Shown: in pieces, positions 1 to 9,548 of the stretch
How positions within the stretch are numbered: position 1 is the stretch's first letter
How the letters are laid out: every line of letters starts with the position of its first letter
Origin: Streptomyces violaceusniger Tu 4113
Lineage (GTDB): Bacteria > Actinomycetota > Actinomycetes > Streptomycetales > Streptomycetaceae
Direction: 5' to 3'
DNA length: 64,000 nucleotides
NCBI RefSeq assembly: GCF_000147815.2
Contig: NC_015957.1
Location: 7,626,001 to 7,690,000 of the forward strand
Translations under genes and position numbers: made by a program
Notes under the pieces: model-generated
The model's input: the letters and a program-made list of their open reading frames with translations, nothing else
The model's database searches: none
Told to the model about the DNA's origin: nothing

Positions 1-677
1 TCGCCTCCACTCTGGGGCTGGCCAAGGGCACCGCGCACGGCATATTGCGCACGCTGCAGCAGGAGGGCTTCGTCGAGCAGGACGAGGCCTCCGGCCGCTA
101 TCAGCTCGGCGCGGAGCTGCTGCGCCTGGGCAACAGCTATCTGGACGTGCACGAGCTGCGCGCCCGGGCCCTGGTGTGGACGGACGACCTGGCCCGTTCC
201 AGCGGCGAGAGCGTGTACCTGGGCGTGGTGCACCAGCAGGGTGTGCTGATCGTCCACCATGTCTTCCGGCCGGACGACAGCCGTCAGGTGCTGGAGGTCG
301 GCGCGATGCACCCGCTGCACTCCACGGCCCTGGGCAAGGTGCTCTCCGCATACGACCCGGTCGCCCACAGCGAGGTGACCGAGGCCGACCGTAAGGCGTT
401 CACCCCCCGCACGGTGACCGGGGAGCGGGAGTTCGAGGGCGTGCTGGACCTGATCCGGGCGCGCGGCTGGGCCTCCGATGTGGAGGAGACCTGGGAGGGC
501 GTGGCGTCGGTCGCGGCGCCCATCCACGACCGGCGCCGGCTGCCCGTGGGCGCGGTGGGGATCACGGGCGCGGTCGAGCGGGTGTGCGACGACGGGGAGC
601 TGCGCTCGGAGCTCGTGGCCGCCGTACGGGACTGCGCCCGCGCCGTCTCCCGGGACCTGGGCGCCCTCCGTTTCTGA
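1..677 (+). CDS. gylR: IclR-family glycerol operon regulator GylR (5' truncated by window)
   Basis: The 3' part of an IclR-type repressor, read in frame from base 3. The visible N-terminus (LGLAKGTAHGILRTLQQEGF) is the recognition half of the winged helix-turn-helix. The rest is the IclR effector domain, ending at the TGA at 675-677. It lies directly upstream of glpF-glpK-glpD in the same direction, which is the arrangement of the Streptomyces gyl regulon, where GylR represses glycerol catabolism. The start codon lies outside the window. Specificity for glycerol is inferred from context. Confidence 0.9.
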   Translation, partial: ASTLGLAKGTAHGILRTLQQEGFVEQDEASGRYQLGAELLRLGNSYLDVHELRARALVWTDDLARSSGESVYLGVVHQQGVLIVHHVFRPDDSRQVLEVGAMHPLHSTALGKVLSAYDPVAHSEVTEADRKAFTPRTVTGEREFEGVLDLIRARGWASDVEETWEGVASVAAPIHDRRRLPVGAVGITGAVERVCDDGELRSELVAAVRDCARAVSRDLGALRF

Positions 678-816
678 ATCGTGGCGACCCGCGCGGATCT
701 GCCCCCATATCCCGGCATGACCTGCTTCATCACGGTTTCACATACGCGCGATTTTTCCTTCACACGACCCTTGACGGGGTCTTCGCCGTGAAGAAAACTG
801 CCGTTCATCGGTCGGC

Positions 817-839
817 ATTGTCGAACACCTGACGACAAT
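817..839 (+). promoter_or_regulatory. Inverted repeat in glpF promoter, candidate GylR operator
   Basis: The gylR-glpF gap (678-953) contains a perfect 7-bp inverted repeat, ATTGTCG (817-823) and CGACAAT (833-839), with a 9-nt spacer. A plausible -10 (CGCTATGG region, about 844-851) follows immediately. Position and symmetry fit an IclR-family site. Assignment to GylR is inferred. Confidence 0.45.
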
Positions 840-953
840 ATTCGCTATGGTGGACTCGCCGCGGGCCGACCAACGCCCTCCCACGAGGGCGCGGACCACC
901 GGTGAGAACCCGGGGGTTCGCCTTCCCCTGGACGAAGGACAAAGGAGTCGCGG

Positions 954-1748
954 GTGTCCAGCTCCGACATCTTCATCGGCGAGACCATCGGTACCGCCGT
1001 ACTCATTCTGCTCGGCTGCGGTGTCGTCGCCGGCGTGATCTTGAAGCGATCCAAGGCGTTCGAGGCCGGGTGGGTCGCCATCACCCTCGGGTGGGGCTTC
1101 GCCGTGCTCACCGGCGCGTATATCTCGGCGCCTCTCTCGGGGGCCCATCTCAATCCGGCGGTGACGCTCGGCCTCGCCATCAAGGGCGGCATCGAGTGGA
1201 GCGATGTGCCCATCTACTTCCTCGGGCAGATGCTCGGCGCGGTGATCGGCGCGGCGCTGGTGTGGCTCGCCTACCTCGGCCACTTCCACGCCCATCTCAC
1301 CGACCGCGAGATCGTCGGCGGCCCGGGCGCCCAGGACACGGTGGCGGCGGACAAGCAGCAGGCCACCGACGCCGGCCCGGTGCTGGGCGTCTTCTCCACC
1401 GGCCCCGAGATCCGGAACGTCGCACAGAACCTGGCCACCGAGATCATCGCCACGGCCGTGCTGGTGCTCGCCATCCTCACCCAGGGGCTCAACGGCGACG
1501 GCAAGGGCCTGGGCGTCATCGGCATCATGATCACCGCCTTCGTGGTGGTCGGCATCGGCCTCTCGCTCGGCGGCCCGACCGGTTACGCCATCAACCCGGC
1601 GCGTGACCTCGGTCCCCGTATCGCCCACGCCCTCCTGCCGCTGCCCAACAAGGGCGGCTCGGACTGGGGCTATGCCTGGATCCCGGTCGTCGGCCCGCTC
1701 ATCGGCGGCGCCATCGCCGGCGGGATCTACGAGATCGCCTTCGCCTAG
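954..1748 (+). CDS. glpF: Glycerol uptake facilitator (MIP/aquaporin family)
   Basis: A 264-aa integral membrane channel for glycerol. GTG start at 954, with AAAGGAG at 941-947. MIP-family features are visible: a first half-helix motif of the NPA type (HLNPAVTLG, about residue 66) and a second ([10 protein letters not shown], about residue 213). The R and D after the second NPA are typical of glyceroporins. First gene of the glpF-glpK-glpD operon. The 33-nt gap to glpK carries a GGAG ribosome site. Confidence 0.95.
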   Translation: MSSSDIFIGETIGTAVLILLGCGVVAGVILKRSKAFEAGWVAITLGWGFAVLTGAYISAPLSGAHLNPAVTLGLAIKGGIEWSDVPIYFLGQMLGAVIGAALVWLAYLGHFHAHLTDREIVGGPGAQDTVAADKQQATDAGPVLGVFSTGPEIRNVAQNLATEIIATAVLVLAILTQGLNGDGKGLGVIGIMITAFVVVGIGLSLGGPTGYAINPARDLGPRIAHALLPLPNKGGSDWGYAWIPVVGPLIGGAIAGGIYEIAFA

Positions 1749-1781
1749 CCCACCCCACCACCCGCAGGAGAGCAGCAGATC

Positions 1782-3329
1782 ATGACCGACACCCACACCA
1801 CGAGCGCCTCGTCCCACGGCCAGGGCCCGTTCATCGCGGCCATCGACCAGGGCACCACCTCCAGCCGCTGCATCGTCTTCGACCGCGACGGCCGCATCGT
1901 CTCGGTGGACCAGAAGGAACACGAGCAGATCTTCCCCAAGCCCGGCTGGGTGGAGCACGACGCCACCGAGATCTGGGAGAACGTCAAGGAGGTCGTCGCC
2001 GGCGCTATCAGCAAGGCCGGCATCACCGCCATCGACGTCAAGGCGATCGGCATCACCAACCAGCGCGAGACCACCCTGCTGTGGGACCGCAAGACCGGTG
2101 AGCCGGTGCACAACGCCATCGTCTGGCAGGACACCCGCACCGACGCCCTCTGCCGCGAGCTCGGCCGCAACGTCGGCCAGGACCGCTTCCGCCGGGAGAC
2201 CGGCCTCCCGCTGGCCTCCTACTTCGCCGGTCCCAAGATCCGCTGGCTGCTCGACAACGTCGAGGGGCTGCGCGAGCGGGCCGAGGCGGGCGACATCCTC
2301 TTCGGCACCATGGACTCCTGGGTCATCTGGAACCTGACCGGCGGCGTCAACGGCGGCGTGCATGTCACCGACGTCACCAACGCCTCGCGCACCCTCCTGA
2401 TGAACCTGCACACCCTCGACTGGGACGAGAAGATCCTCACCTCGATTGACATCCCGGCCGCCCTGCTGCCGCGGATACGCTCCTCGGCCGAGGTCTACGG
2501 CCACACGGCCGAGGGCATCCTGGCGGGCGTGCCGGTCGCCTCGGCGCTCGGCGACCAGCAGGCGGCCCTCTTCGGCCAGACCTGCTACGCCGAGGGCGAG
2601 GCCAAGTCGACCTACGGCACCGGCACCTTCCTGCTGATGAACACCGGCGAGAAGCCGGTCAACTCCTACAACGGGCTGCTGACCACCGTCGGCTACCGGA
2701 TCGGCGACGAGAAGCCGGTCTACGCCCTGGAGGGCTCCATCGCCGTCACCGGTTCGCTGGTGCAGTGGATGCGGGACCAGATGGGCCTGATCAACAGCGC
2801 CGCCGAGATCGAGACCCTCGCCAGCTCCGTCGAGGACAACGGCGGCGCGTACTTCGTGCCCGCCTTCTCCGGCCTGTTCGCCCCGTACTGGCGGGACGAC
2901 GCGCGCGGTGTGATCGCGGGCCTGACCCGCTATGTCACCAAGGCGCACATCGCGCGCGCCGTGCTCGAGGCCACCGCCTGGCAGACCCGCGAGATCGTCG
3001 ACGCGATGACCAAGGACTCCGGGGTCGAGCTCACCGCGCTCAAGGTCGACGGCGGCATGACCTCCAACAACCTTCTGATGCAGACCCTCTCGGACGCCCT
3101 GGACGCACCCGTGGTGCGCCCGATGGTCGCCGAGACCACCTGCCTCGGCGCGGCCTACGCCGCCGGTCTGGCCGTCGGCTTCTGGCCGGACACCGACGCC
3201 CTGCGCGCCAACTGGCGCCGGGCGGCCGAATGGACCCCCCGAATGGACGCGGACGTCCGCGACCGCGAGTACAAGAGCTGGCTCAAGGCCGTGCAGCGGA
3301 CCATGGGCTGGATCGAAGACGAGGAGTAA
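1782..3329 (+). CDS. glpK: Glycerol kinase
   Basis: A 515-aa FGGY-family kinase converting glycerol to sn-glycerol 3-phosphate with ATP. The N-terminal phosphate-binding motif [15 protein letters not shown] sits near residue 20. The FGGY C-terminal signature region ([12 protein letters not shown]) and the [18 protein letters not shown] stretch are present. Length matches the family (about 500 aa). It follows glpF and lies 3 nt upstream of glpD, consistent with co-transcription and glycerol induction through GylR. Confidence 0.96.
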   Translation: MTDTHTTSASSHGQGPFIAAIDQGTTSSRCIVFDRDGRIVSVDQKEHEQIFPKPGWVEHDATEIWENVKEVVAGAISKAGITAIDVKAIGITNQRETTLLWDRKTGEPVHNAIVWQDTRTDALCRELGRNVGQDRFRRETGLPLASYFAGPKIRWLLDNVEGLRERAEAGDILFGTMDSWVIWNLTGGVNGGVHVTDVTNASRTLLMNLHTLDWDEKILTSIDIPAALLPRIRSSAEVYGHTAEGILAGVPVASALGDQQAALFGQTCYAEGEAKSTYGTGTFLLMNTGEKPVNSYNGLLTTVGYRIGDEKPVYALEGSIAVTGSLVQWMRDQMGLINSAAEIETLASSVEDNGGAYFVPAFSGLFAPYWRDDARGVIAGLTRYVTKAHIARAVLEATAWQTREIVDAMTKDSGVELTALKVDGGMTSNNLLMQTLSDALDAPVVRPMVAETTCLGAAYAAGLAVGFWPDTDALRANWRRAAEWTPRMDADVRDREYKSWLKAVQRTMGWIEDEE

Positions 3330-3332
3330 TCA

Positions 3333-4943
3333 ATGACCACCCTGCAGAGCGTTCCGTCCCTCGGAACGCACCCGGCTGCCGGTTCGAACCCGAGCCGAGC
3401 CGAAACCCGGGAACAGCTTTCCAAGGCGACGTACGACCTCCTGGTGATCGGCGGCGGCATTCTGGGCATCACCACTGCCTGGCACGCCGCGCAGTCCGGG
3501 CTGCGGGTGGCGATGGTGGATGCCGGTGACTTCGCCGGCGCCACCTCCTCCGCCTCCTCCAAGCTGCTCCACGGCGGCCTGCGCTATCTCCAGACCGGCG
3601 CGGTCAAGCTGGTCGCCGAGAACCACTTCGAGCGGCGCGCGGTCTCCCGTACCGTCGCCCCGCACCTGGCCAACCCGCTCACCTTCTATCTGCCGGTCTA
3701 CAAGGGCGGCCCGCACGGCGCGACCAAGCTGGGCGCGGGTGTCTTCGCCTACTCGGCGCTCTCCGCGTTCCGGGACGGCGTCGGCCATGTGATCGGCGCC
3801 GAGCGGGCCGCGCGCGACGTCCCGGAGCTGCGCACCGAGAACCTCAAGGCGGTCGCGGTCTACGGCGACGGCCAGATGAACGACAGCCGCATGGCTTTGA
3901 TGACGGTCCGGGCGGCCGTGGAGGCGGGCGCCACCGTCCTCAACCACGCCGAGGTCATCGGCCTGCGCAAGAGCGACGGCCGGGTCACCGGCGCCGAGCT
4001 CAAGGACCGCACCGACGGCACCGAGTTCGGGGTGAACGCCCGTCTGGTGCTCAACGCCACCGGCCCCTGGGTGGACCATCTGCGCCGGATGGAGGACCCT
4101 AACGCGGCGCCGTCGATCCGGCTGTCCAAGGGCGCGCATCTGGTCCTCAAGCGCACCTCCCCCTGGCGGGCGGCGCTGGCGACCCCGATCGACAAGTACC
4201 GCATCACCTTCGCCCTCCCCTGGGAGGACATGCTGCTGCTGGGCACCACGGACGAGGAGTTCGAGGGCGACCCGGCCGATGTCGCGGTCAACGACAAGGA
4301 CGTCGCCCAGATCCTGGACGAGGCGGCCTTCTCCATCCGCGACCAGCAGCTCTCCCGAGACCTGATCACCTACTCCTTCGCGGGGCTCCGGGTGCTGCCC
4401 GGCGGCCCCGGGGACACCGCCAAGGCCAAGCGCGAGACCGTGGTCACCGAGGGCAGGGGCGGGATGCTCTCCATAGCCGGCGGCAAGTGGACCACCTTCC
4501 GCCACATCGGCCGGACCGTGATGCAGAAGCTGGCCGAGCTGCCGGGCCGTCCGCTCGCCGACGACATGGAGCCGGTCAAGCTGCTGCCCAAGCACATGCC
4601 GCTGCCGGGCCTGGCCAATCCGCACGCCGTCGAGCACCGGCTGCTGGTGGACGGCGGCACCCCCGGCCCGCGCATGGCGGCCGACACCGCCCGTCACCTG
4701 GCGACCCACTACGGCTCGCTCTCCTTCGACATCGCCCGGCTGGCCAGCGGCGACCCGGCGCTCGCGGAGCGCGTCCACCCGGACGCCCCGGAGATCTGGG
4801 CGCAGGTCGTCTACGCCCGGGACTACGAGTGGGCGCGCACGGCCGACGACGTACTGCGCCGCCGCACCACCCTGACCATCCGCGGCCTGGACTCCGAGGA
4901 CATCCGGAGCCGGGTCGAGGACCTGCTGGCCAAGCGACCCTGA
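3333..4943 (+). CDS. glpD: Aerobic glycerol-3-phosphate dehydrogenase
   Basis: A 536-aa FAD-dependent enzyme oxidising glycerol 3-phosphate to dihydroxyacetone phosphate at the membrane. The dinucleotide-binding motif VIGGGILGITTAWHAAQSGL lies at about residues 36-55, followed by the family's GATSSASSKLLHGGLRYLQ. The C-terminal part holds the GlpD regulatory-type domain. Last gene of the gyl operon, followed by a strong hairpin at 4969-5014. Confidence 0.95.
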   Translation: MTTLQSVPSLGTHPAAGSNPSRAETREQLSKATYDLLVIGGGILGITTAWHAAQSGLRVAMVDAGDFAGATSSASSKLLHGGLRYLQTGAVKLVAENHFERRAVSRTVAPHLANPLTFYLPVYKGGPHGATKLGAGVFAYSALSAFRDGVGHVIGAERAARDVPELRTENLKAVAVYGDGQMNDSRMALMTVRAAVEAGATVLNHAEVIGLRKSDGRVTGAELKDRTDGTEFGVNARLVLNATGPWVDHLRRMEDPNAAPSIRLSKGAHLVLKRTSPWRAALATPIDKYRITFALPWEDMLLLGTTDEEFEGDPADVAVNDKDVAQILDEAAFSIRDQQLSRDLITYSFAGLRVLPGGPGDTAKAKRETVVTEGRGGMLSIAGGKWTTFRHIGRTVMQKLAELPGRPLADDMEPVKLLPKHMPLPGLANPHAVEHRLLVDGGTPGPRMAADTARHLATHYGSLSFDIARLASGDPALAERVHPDAPEIWAQVVYARDYEWARTADDVLRRRTTLTIRGLDSEDIRSRVEDLLAKRP

Positions 4944-5286
4944 CCCCCGCGGGGCCGCCTTCCCAGGTCCGGGCGGCCGGGTGAGAGGAAACGTCTTCTC
5001 ACCCGGCCGCCCGGACTCGGTTCGGGCCCCGGCCGGATCGCCCCGGTGGTGCGCCGGGAGGCGCCCGGCACGCCGCGGAGCTGACCTGAGGCTTCCCCAA
5101 GCTCCGTCGCCTGTAGGGCAGTTGGCGGTGATCCAGTGCGGCGGCCGCAGACTTACTCGCGCGTTAAAAATCTGCTGAATCGCTCTTGCCTTCTTCGGCG
5201 GTGCGCGCATCAATGACATCGCCCGTGGATGACGGGCGGGAACCCCCCACACATCAGCGCACTCCCCCACTCCGGAAGGCAGTCCC
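4944..5286. other. Intergenic region: glpD terminator and leader of secreted-protein gene
   Basis: This 343-nt gap holds the glpD terminator hairpin near its left end. Its right part is the promoter and leader of the secreted-protein gene. A short AT-rich stretch (GCGCGTTAAAAATCTGCTG, 5160-5178) may belong to that promoter, and GGAAGG at 5274-5279 is the ribosome site. No convincing small gene is visible. Confidence 0.6.
4969..5014. terminator. Strong hairpin terminator after glpD
   Basis: A perfect 18-bp inverted repeat (4969-4986 with 4997-5014) with a 10-nt loop starts 26 nt after the glpD stop codon. The stem is very GC-rich and there is no T-tract, as is common for Streptomyces terminators. 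It should separate the gyl operon from the next gene. Confidence 0.8.
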
Positions 5287-5757
5287 ATGAGACGCTTCAA
5301 GCTCGGGATCAGCACGGCAATGGGAACAGCAGCACTGGCCGCCGGCGCGCTGGCGCTGGCGCCGACCGCCTCCGCGGTCGACCCCACGACCGCGACCCTG
5401 ACCGCCGATTGCGGGACCTACGGGTCGGGCCTGGCCACCCTCACGGCCACGCAGAGCGGGACGGCCGCGACCATCACCCTGTCCTCGGGAGCGATCAAGG
5501 CTCCGATCGACGTTCCGGCGGGCTCGGTGAGCTCGACGCTGACGCTGTCGAAGAACGGCTCCGGGACCACCACCTTCACCGGCAACGCCAACCCGGCCAT
5601 CCCGACCGGCTCCGATGTGACCACCGGCCCGCTCAAGGGCACGGTGGCCGCGGGCGACGTCCTGGAGGCCAAGTCGCTCAAGCTGGTCATCTTCGGCCTG
5701 ATCACGGTGAACTGCACCGCCACCTCGCCCCAGACCCCGGGGCCGTTCACCTTCTGA
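5287..5757 (+). CDS. Small secreted protein of unknown function
   Basis: A 156-aa protein with a clear Sec signal peptide: MRRFK positive start, a hydrophobic stretch of Ala/Leu/Gly, and a probable cleavage after TASA (about residue 28). The mature part is Thr/Ser/Gly-rich with two cysteines (TADCGTYG and VNCTATS) that could form a disulfide, and is probably beta-rich. No enzyme motif is recognised. GGAAGG at 5274-5279 gives a 7-nt spacing to the ATG. It lies between the gyl terminator and the FadR-type regulator, so it may be an independent unit. Confidence 0.8.
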   Translation: MRRFKLGISTAMGTAALAAGALALAPTASAVDPTTATLTADCGTYGSGLATLTATQSGTAATITLSSGAIKAPIDVPAGSVSSTLTLSKNGSGTTTFTGNANPAIPTGSDVTTGPLKGTVAAGDVLEAKSLKLVIFGLITVNCTATSPQTPGPFTF

Positions 5758-5885
5758 GCCATCCGATGAACAACCGGCTCTGAGCCCGTCTTCGGGCCCT
5801 CCCGGCAGCAGGTCCCAGCGGACCGGCGGCGTCCCCGGCAGACGCCGCCGGTTTCGCGCACGGCATAAGTCATAATGGACCTCTG

Positions 5886-5898
5886 ATACATCGGATGT
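5886..5898 (+). promoter_or_regulatory. Candidate operator for the FadR-type regulator (upstream of its own gene)
   Basis: ATACATCGGATGT, with the near-palindrome ACATC-G-GATGT at 5888-5898, lies 22 nt upstream of the regulator start. It is close downstream of a possible -10 (CATAAT, 5871-5876). The 11-mer ATACATCGGAT recurs on the minus strand at 14563-14573, upstream of the dehydratase gene. This fits autoregulation plus control of the catabolic operon by one GntR protein. Confidence 0.6.
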
Positions 5899-5919
5899 TT
5901 TGCTCCGGGGAGGTCCACC

Positions 5920-6591
5920 ATGGCGGTCACCGACGAGGCGATCGAGAAAATCAAGGGCATGATCGTCTCGGGCGCGCTGCGCCCCGGTGACCGGCTCCCC
6001 AAGGAGAGTGAGCTGGCCGCCGATCTCGGGCTGTCCCGCAATTCGCTGCGCGAGGCCGTGCGGGCCCTGTCGCTGATCCGGATCCTCGACGTACGGCAGG
6101 GCGACGGCACCTATGTGACCAGCCTCGACCCCCAGTTGCTGCTGGAGGCGCTGAGCTTCGTCGTGGACTTCCACCGCGATGACACCGTACTGGAGTTCCT
6201 GGCGGTACGGCGGATCCTGGAGCCCGCGGCCACGGCGCTGGCCTCCACCCGGATCAGCGAGGCCGAGCTGGACCGGCTCCAGGCGCAGCTCGACGCGCTC
6301 GGGCAGACGCCGTCGGTGGAGGAACTGGTCGCCTGCGACCTGGAATTCCACCGCGGCATCGTCCAGTGCTCGGGCAACTCGGTGCTCTGCTCACTGCTCG
6401 ACGGGCTCTCCGGGCCCACCACCCGGGCCCGGGTGTGGCGCGGTCTGACCCAGGAGGACGCGGTCAGCCGCACCCTCCATGAGCATCGGGCGATCCTCTC
6501 CGCGCTGCGGGACCGCGACGCGGAGGCGGCACGGTCCTGGGCGACGGTGCACATCGCGAGCGTGGAGCAGTGGCTGCGCTCCACGCTGTGA
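5920..6591 (+). CDS. GntR/FadR-family transcriptional regulator of the sugar-acid cluster
   Basis: A 223-aa regulator. The N-terminal winged helix (about residues 5-72) includes LRPGDRLPKESELAADLGLS and the recognition segment SRNSLREAVRALSLI. The FCD effector domain (about 85-215) contains the typical helices, with metal or ligand-binding candidates D..H at LEFHRGIV and histidines near the C-terminus. It sits at the distal end of the leftward catabolic operon, convergent with the lactonase gene. Its promoter shares an 11-bp motif with that operon. The predicted ligand is a sugar acid such as L-fuconate or a derivative. Confidence 0.85.
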   Translation: MAVTDEAIEKIKGMIVSGALRPGDRLPKESELAADLGLSRNSLREAVRALSLIRILDVRQGDGTYVTSLDPQLLLEALSFVVDFHRDDTVLEFLAVRRILEPAATALASTRISEAELDRLQAQLDALGQTPSVEELVACDLEFHRGIVQCSGNSVLCSLLDGLSGPTTRARVWRGLTQEDAVSRTLHEHRAILSALRDRDAEAARSWATVHIASVEQWLRSTL

Positions 6592-6613
6592 ACGTCGGCA
6601 GGCGGCGCGCGCC

Positions 6614-7471
6614 TTACGGCTGGAGGCCGTAGGCGCGGACCGCGTTGCCGCCGAAGACGGCGGCGCGCTCGTCCTCGCCGAGCGGGAGGGTGGACCGCTC
6701 CGCGAGGGCCACCACCTCGTCGTAGGTGGCGGCCAGGACACACACCGGCCAGTCGGAGCCGAACAGCACCCGGCCGGGCCCGAAGGCATCCAGGACGTGC
6801 CGCGCGTACGGCAGCACCTGCTCCGGCTTCCACTCGTCCCAGTCGGCCTCGGTGACCAGACCGGACAGCTTGCAGTCGACGTTGGGCAGGGCCGCGAGCG
6901 AGGTGAGCTGCCGGGCCCAGAGGTCGCGCTCGCCGCTGGCCACGGGCGGTTTGGCCGCGTGGTCGAGGACAAAGCGCACCTGCGGCAGCTCGCGGACGGC
7001 GTCGATGGCCGCGGGGAGTTCGCGCGGGGTGACCAGCAGGTCGTAGACCAGTCCCGCGTCGGCCACGGCGGCGAGCCCCCGGCGGGCGTCGGCGCGGTCC
7101 AGCCAGCGCGGATCCGGCTCGTCCTGCACCTGGTGGCGCAGGCCCACCAGCCGGTCGCCGCCGGGTCCGGCGGCCAGCTCCGCGAGCACCTCGCCCACCC
7201 CGGGATCGGTGAGGCCGGCCCAGCCGACGACGCCCGCGATCCGGTCCGACCCGCCCGCCAGGGCCAGGAGTTCCCGGGTCTCCTCGACGGAGGAGCTGGA
7301 CTGGACGACGACGGTGGCGTCGATCCCATGGGCGTCCAGATGCGGGGCGAGGTCGTCCGGGGTGAAGGTGCGGCGGATGGGCTCCGCCCACGGGCCGTCC
7401 ATCCACGGCTGCTCGCGGCGGGTCAGGTCCCACAGATGGTGGTGGGCGTCGATACGGCGAGGCAAGGTCAC
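6614..7471 (-). CDS. Amidohydrolase-family lactonase (L-fuconolactonase-like, COG3618)
   Basis: About 285 aa. The GTG at 7471-7469 overlaps the TGA of the upstream aldo/keto reductase (GTGA), which decides the start. The protein then begins with TLPRRIDAHHHLWDL, whose DAHHHLW is the hallmark metal motif of COG3618 amidohydrolases. Later motifs include LRHQVQDEPDPRWL, FVLDHAAKPPV and a C-terminal GSDWPVC aspartate motif. In L-fucose/L-rhamnose oxidative pathways this family opens the sugar lactone to the acid. Last gene of the leftward operon. Confidence 0.85.
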   Translation of the reverse strand: MTLPRRIDAHHHLWDLTRREQPWMDGPWAEPIRRTFTPDDLAPHLDAHGIDATVVVQSSSSVEETRELLALAGGSDRIAGVVGWAGLTDPGVGEVLAELAAGPGGDRLVGLRHQVQDEPDPRWLDRADARRGLAAVADAGLVYDLLVTPRELPAAIDAVRELPQVRFVLDHAAKPPVASGERDLWARQLTSLAALPNVDCKLSGLVTEADWDEWKPEQVLPYARHVLDAFGPGRVLFGSDWPVCVLAATYDEVVALAERSTLPLGEDERAAVFGGNAVRAYGLQP

Positions 7472-8490
7472 TCCTCGGGGGTCGGGACCGGCAGCGGGAT
7501 GTCCTCGTCGAGCAGCCCGCGCGCCACCAGAGCCTGCCACAGCTCATCGGGGATGTCGTGGGTGAACAGCTCGGCGTTGTCCCGGACTTCGGCCGGGGTG
7601 GCGCAGCCGACCACCGCCGCGGCCACCGCGGGGTGACCGAAGGGGAAGCGCAGCGCGGCGGCCCGCAGCGGCACCTCGTACTCGGCGCACACCTCGGCCA
7701 GCCGCCGGGCCCGCGCCAAGAGTTCGGGCGGCGCCTGCTGGTAGTTGTAGCGGGCCCCGGGGGCGGGGTCGGCGAGCAGCCCGGAATTGTAGACCCCGCC
7801 GACCACCACGGAGGTGCCGCGCCGCTCGCACACCGGCAGCAGATCGTCGTGGGCGGTGCGGTCCAGCAGCGTCCAGCGCCCGGCGCACAGCACGACGTCC
7901 ACATCGAAGTCGGCGACGAACCGGGCGAGGAGGTCGCTGTGGTTCATGCCGAAGCCGATGGCCCGGACGAGCTTCTCCTGCTTCAGCTCGGCCAGCGCCG
8001 CGAAGCCCGTCTCATAGACCTCACGGATGTGGTCTTCCGGATCGTGCACGTAGACGATGTCCAGGGCGTCGACCCCGAGCCGCTCCAGGGAGGACTCGAG
8101 GGTGGCGCGGATGCCGTCCCGGGTGAAGTCCCACATCCGGACCCGGTCGGGGGTGTCGGCGAACCCGTCCGCCTGGACCGGCTCCCCGGGGGCGCGCGGC
8201 CGCAGCCGCCGCCCCACCTTGGTGGAGAGGGTGTACGTGGCGCGCTCGCGCCCGGCCAGCACCCGCCCCAGCCGCTCCTCGGAGAGACCGACGCCGTAGT
8301 GCGGCGCGGTGTCCATATACGTGAGGCCGGTGTCGAACGCCGCCCTTACGGTGTCCCGCGCGCGCTCCTCCGGCACCGCCTCGTAGAGATTGCCCAGCGG
8401 CGCGCAACCGAGGCCCAGGGGTGGTACGCGCACCCCCGAGCGCCCCAGTTCGCGCGGGCCGCTCGGGGCCCGTCCTCCGTCGCCCACCAT
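7468..8490 (-). CDS. Aldo/keto reductase, probable L-fucose-type 1-dehydrogenase
   Basis: 340 aa from the ATG at 8490-8488, preceded by GGAGGAAGCC. A much longer upstream reading frame overlaps the permease gene and is not used. The AKR tetrad is visible: DTAPHYGVGLSEERLG (Asp, Tyr), STKVGR (Lys) and YVHDPEDH (His). The family includes L-fucose/D-threo-aldose dehydrogenases that oxidise the sugar to its lactone. That step fits immediately before the lactonase encoded next to it. The substrate is inferred from context. Confidence 0.85.
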   Translation of the reverse strand: MVGDGGRAPSGPRELGRSGVRVPPLGLGCAPLGNLYEAVPEERARDTVRAAFDTGLTYMDTAPHYGVGLSEERLGRVLAGRERATYTLSTKVGRRLRPRAPGEPVQADGFADTPDRVRMWDFTRDGIRATLESSLERLGVDALDIVYVHDPEDHIREVYETGFAALAELKQEKLVRAIGFGMNHSDLLARFVADFDVDVVLCAGRWTLLDRTAHDDLLPVCERRGTSVVVGGVYNSGLLADPAPGARYNYQQAPPELLARARRLAEVCAEYEVPLRAAALRFPFGHPAVAAAVVGCATPAEVRDNAELFTHDIPDELWQALVARGLLDEDIPLPVPTPEE

Positions 8491-8510
8491 GGCTTCCTCC
8501 CGACCGGCTC

Positions 8511-9548
8511 TCAGTCCTGCTTCTCGCCGCTGGCGTAGCGGGAGATGATCAGCGCGACAATGATGATCGAGCCGTTGATGAACTGGTTCCACAGGGGCGG
8601 TACCCCGCCCAGGGTCATCACATTGACGACCAGTTGCAGCGTCAGCACGCCCGTGAGCGCGCCGAAGAGCGTGCCACGGCCGCCCTTGAGGCTGATTCCG
8701 CCGATGACCGCGGCGGCGAAGACCTGGAAGATCCAGCCGTTGCCCTGGGTCGCGGCGACCGAGCCGTAGTGGCCGGTGTAGAGGATGCCCGCGAAGGCGG
8801 CGAGGAGTCCGCCGACGCTCAGCACGATCCAGGTGATCCGGTCCACCCGGATGCCCGCCGCCCGCGCGGCCTCGGGGTTGCCGCCGATCGCGTACAGCGC
8901 GCGCCCGTGCCGCAGATAGCCCAGCGCCAGGCCGCCGAGGGCGTACAGCCCCAGGCAGATCCATACGGCGGCGGGCACGCCCAGCCAGTCGGCCTTGCCG
9001 AGGTAGCGGAAGGACTCGGGGACGTTGACGATGGACTGGCCCTGGGCGACGCCGACCTGCAGTCCGCGCAGCATGGTGAGCATGCCCAGGGTCGCGATGA
9101 AGCCGTTGACGCGCAGCTTGAGCATCAGGAAGCCGTTGGCCGCGCCGATCAGCGCCCCGACCGCCAGGCACAGCGGTATGGCGGTCCACACCGGCAGCAG
9201 CCCCAGGCCATCGAACCGCGCCCCGTGATCGGGCAGGACGAGCCACAGGGCGATCACCGGTGCCACGGCGATGGTCGACTCCAGGGAGAGGTCCATCCGC
9301 CCGCTGATCAGGATCAGCGCCTCGCCCAGCACCAGCAGCCCCAGTTCGGTGGACTGCTGGACGACGCCGATCAGGTTGTCCTCGGTGAGGAAGGCGGGCG
9401 AGACGATGAAGCCGATGACGCCGAGGACGAAGATCACGGGGACCAGTGACAGATCGCGCCAGCGCGCGATGTCGATCCGCGGCCGGCCCCGCCCCACCGG
9501 GCCGTCAGCCACCGCCTCCGCGGTTTGCTGGCGTGCCGTATCGGTCAT
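8511..9548 (-). CDS. Sugar ABC transporter permease (RbsC/XylH type)
   Basis: 345 aa, with about nine hydrophobic helices and the branched-chain/ribose permease fold. The glycine-rich segments GRMDLSLES (about residue 83) and VIGGISLKGGRGTLFGA near the C-terminus are typical of RbsC. Its ATG overlaps the stop of the ATPase gene by 4 nt (ATGA at 9548-9545), showing translational coupling. It forms the membrane channel of the sugar importer. Confidence 0.9.
   Translation of the reverse strand: MTDTARQQTAEAVADGPVGRGRPRIDIARWRDLSLVPVIFVLGVIGFIVSPAFLTEDNLIGVVQQSTELGLLVLGEALILISGRMDLSLESTIAVAPVIALWLVLPDHGARFDGLGLLPVWTAIPLCLAVGALIGAANGFLMLKLRVNGFIATLGMLTMLRGLQVGVAQGQSIVNVPESFRYLGKADWLGVPAAVWICLGLYALGGLALGYLRHGRALYAIGGNPEAARAAGIRVDRITWIVLSVGGLLAAFAGILYTGHYGSVAATQGNGWIFQVFAAAVIGGISLKGGRGTLFGALTGVLTLQLVVNVMTLGGVPPLWNQFINGSIIIVALIISRYASGEKQD

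Noticed and set aside
738..2948. Very long leftward open frame opposite glpF/glpK
   Set aside because: It is the antisense of the glycerol genes; composition reflects GC-rich third-position bias and it has no family similarity.
3330..5387. Leftward 685-aa open frame opposite glpD
   Set aside because: Shadow of glpD and its terminator. Glycine/arginine-rich without any motif.
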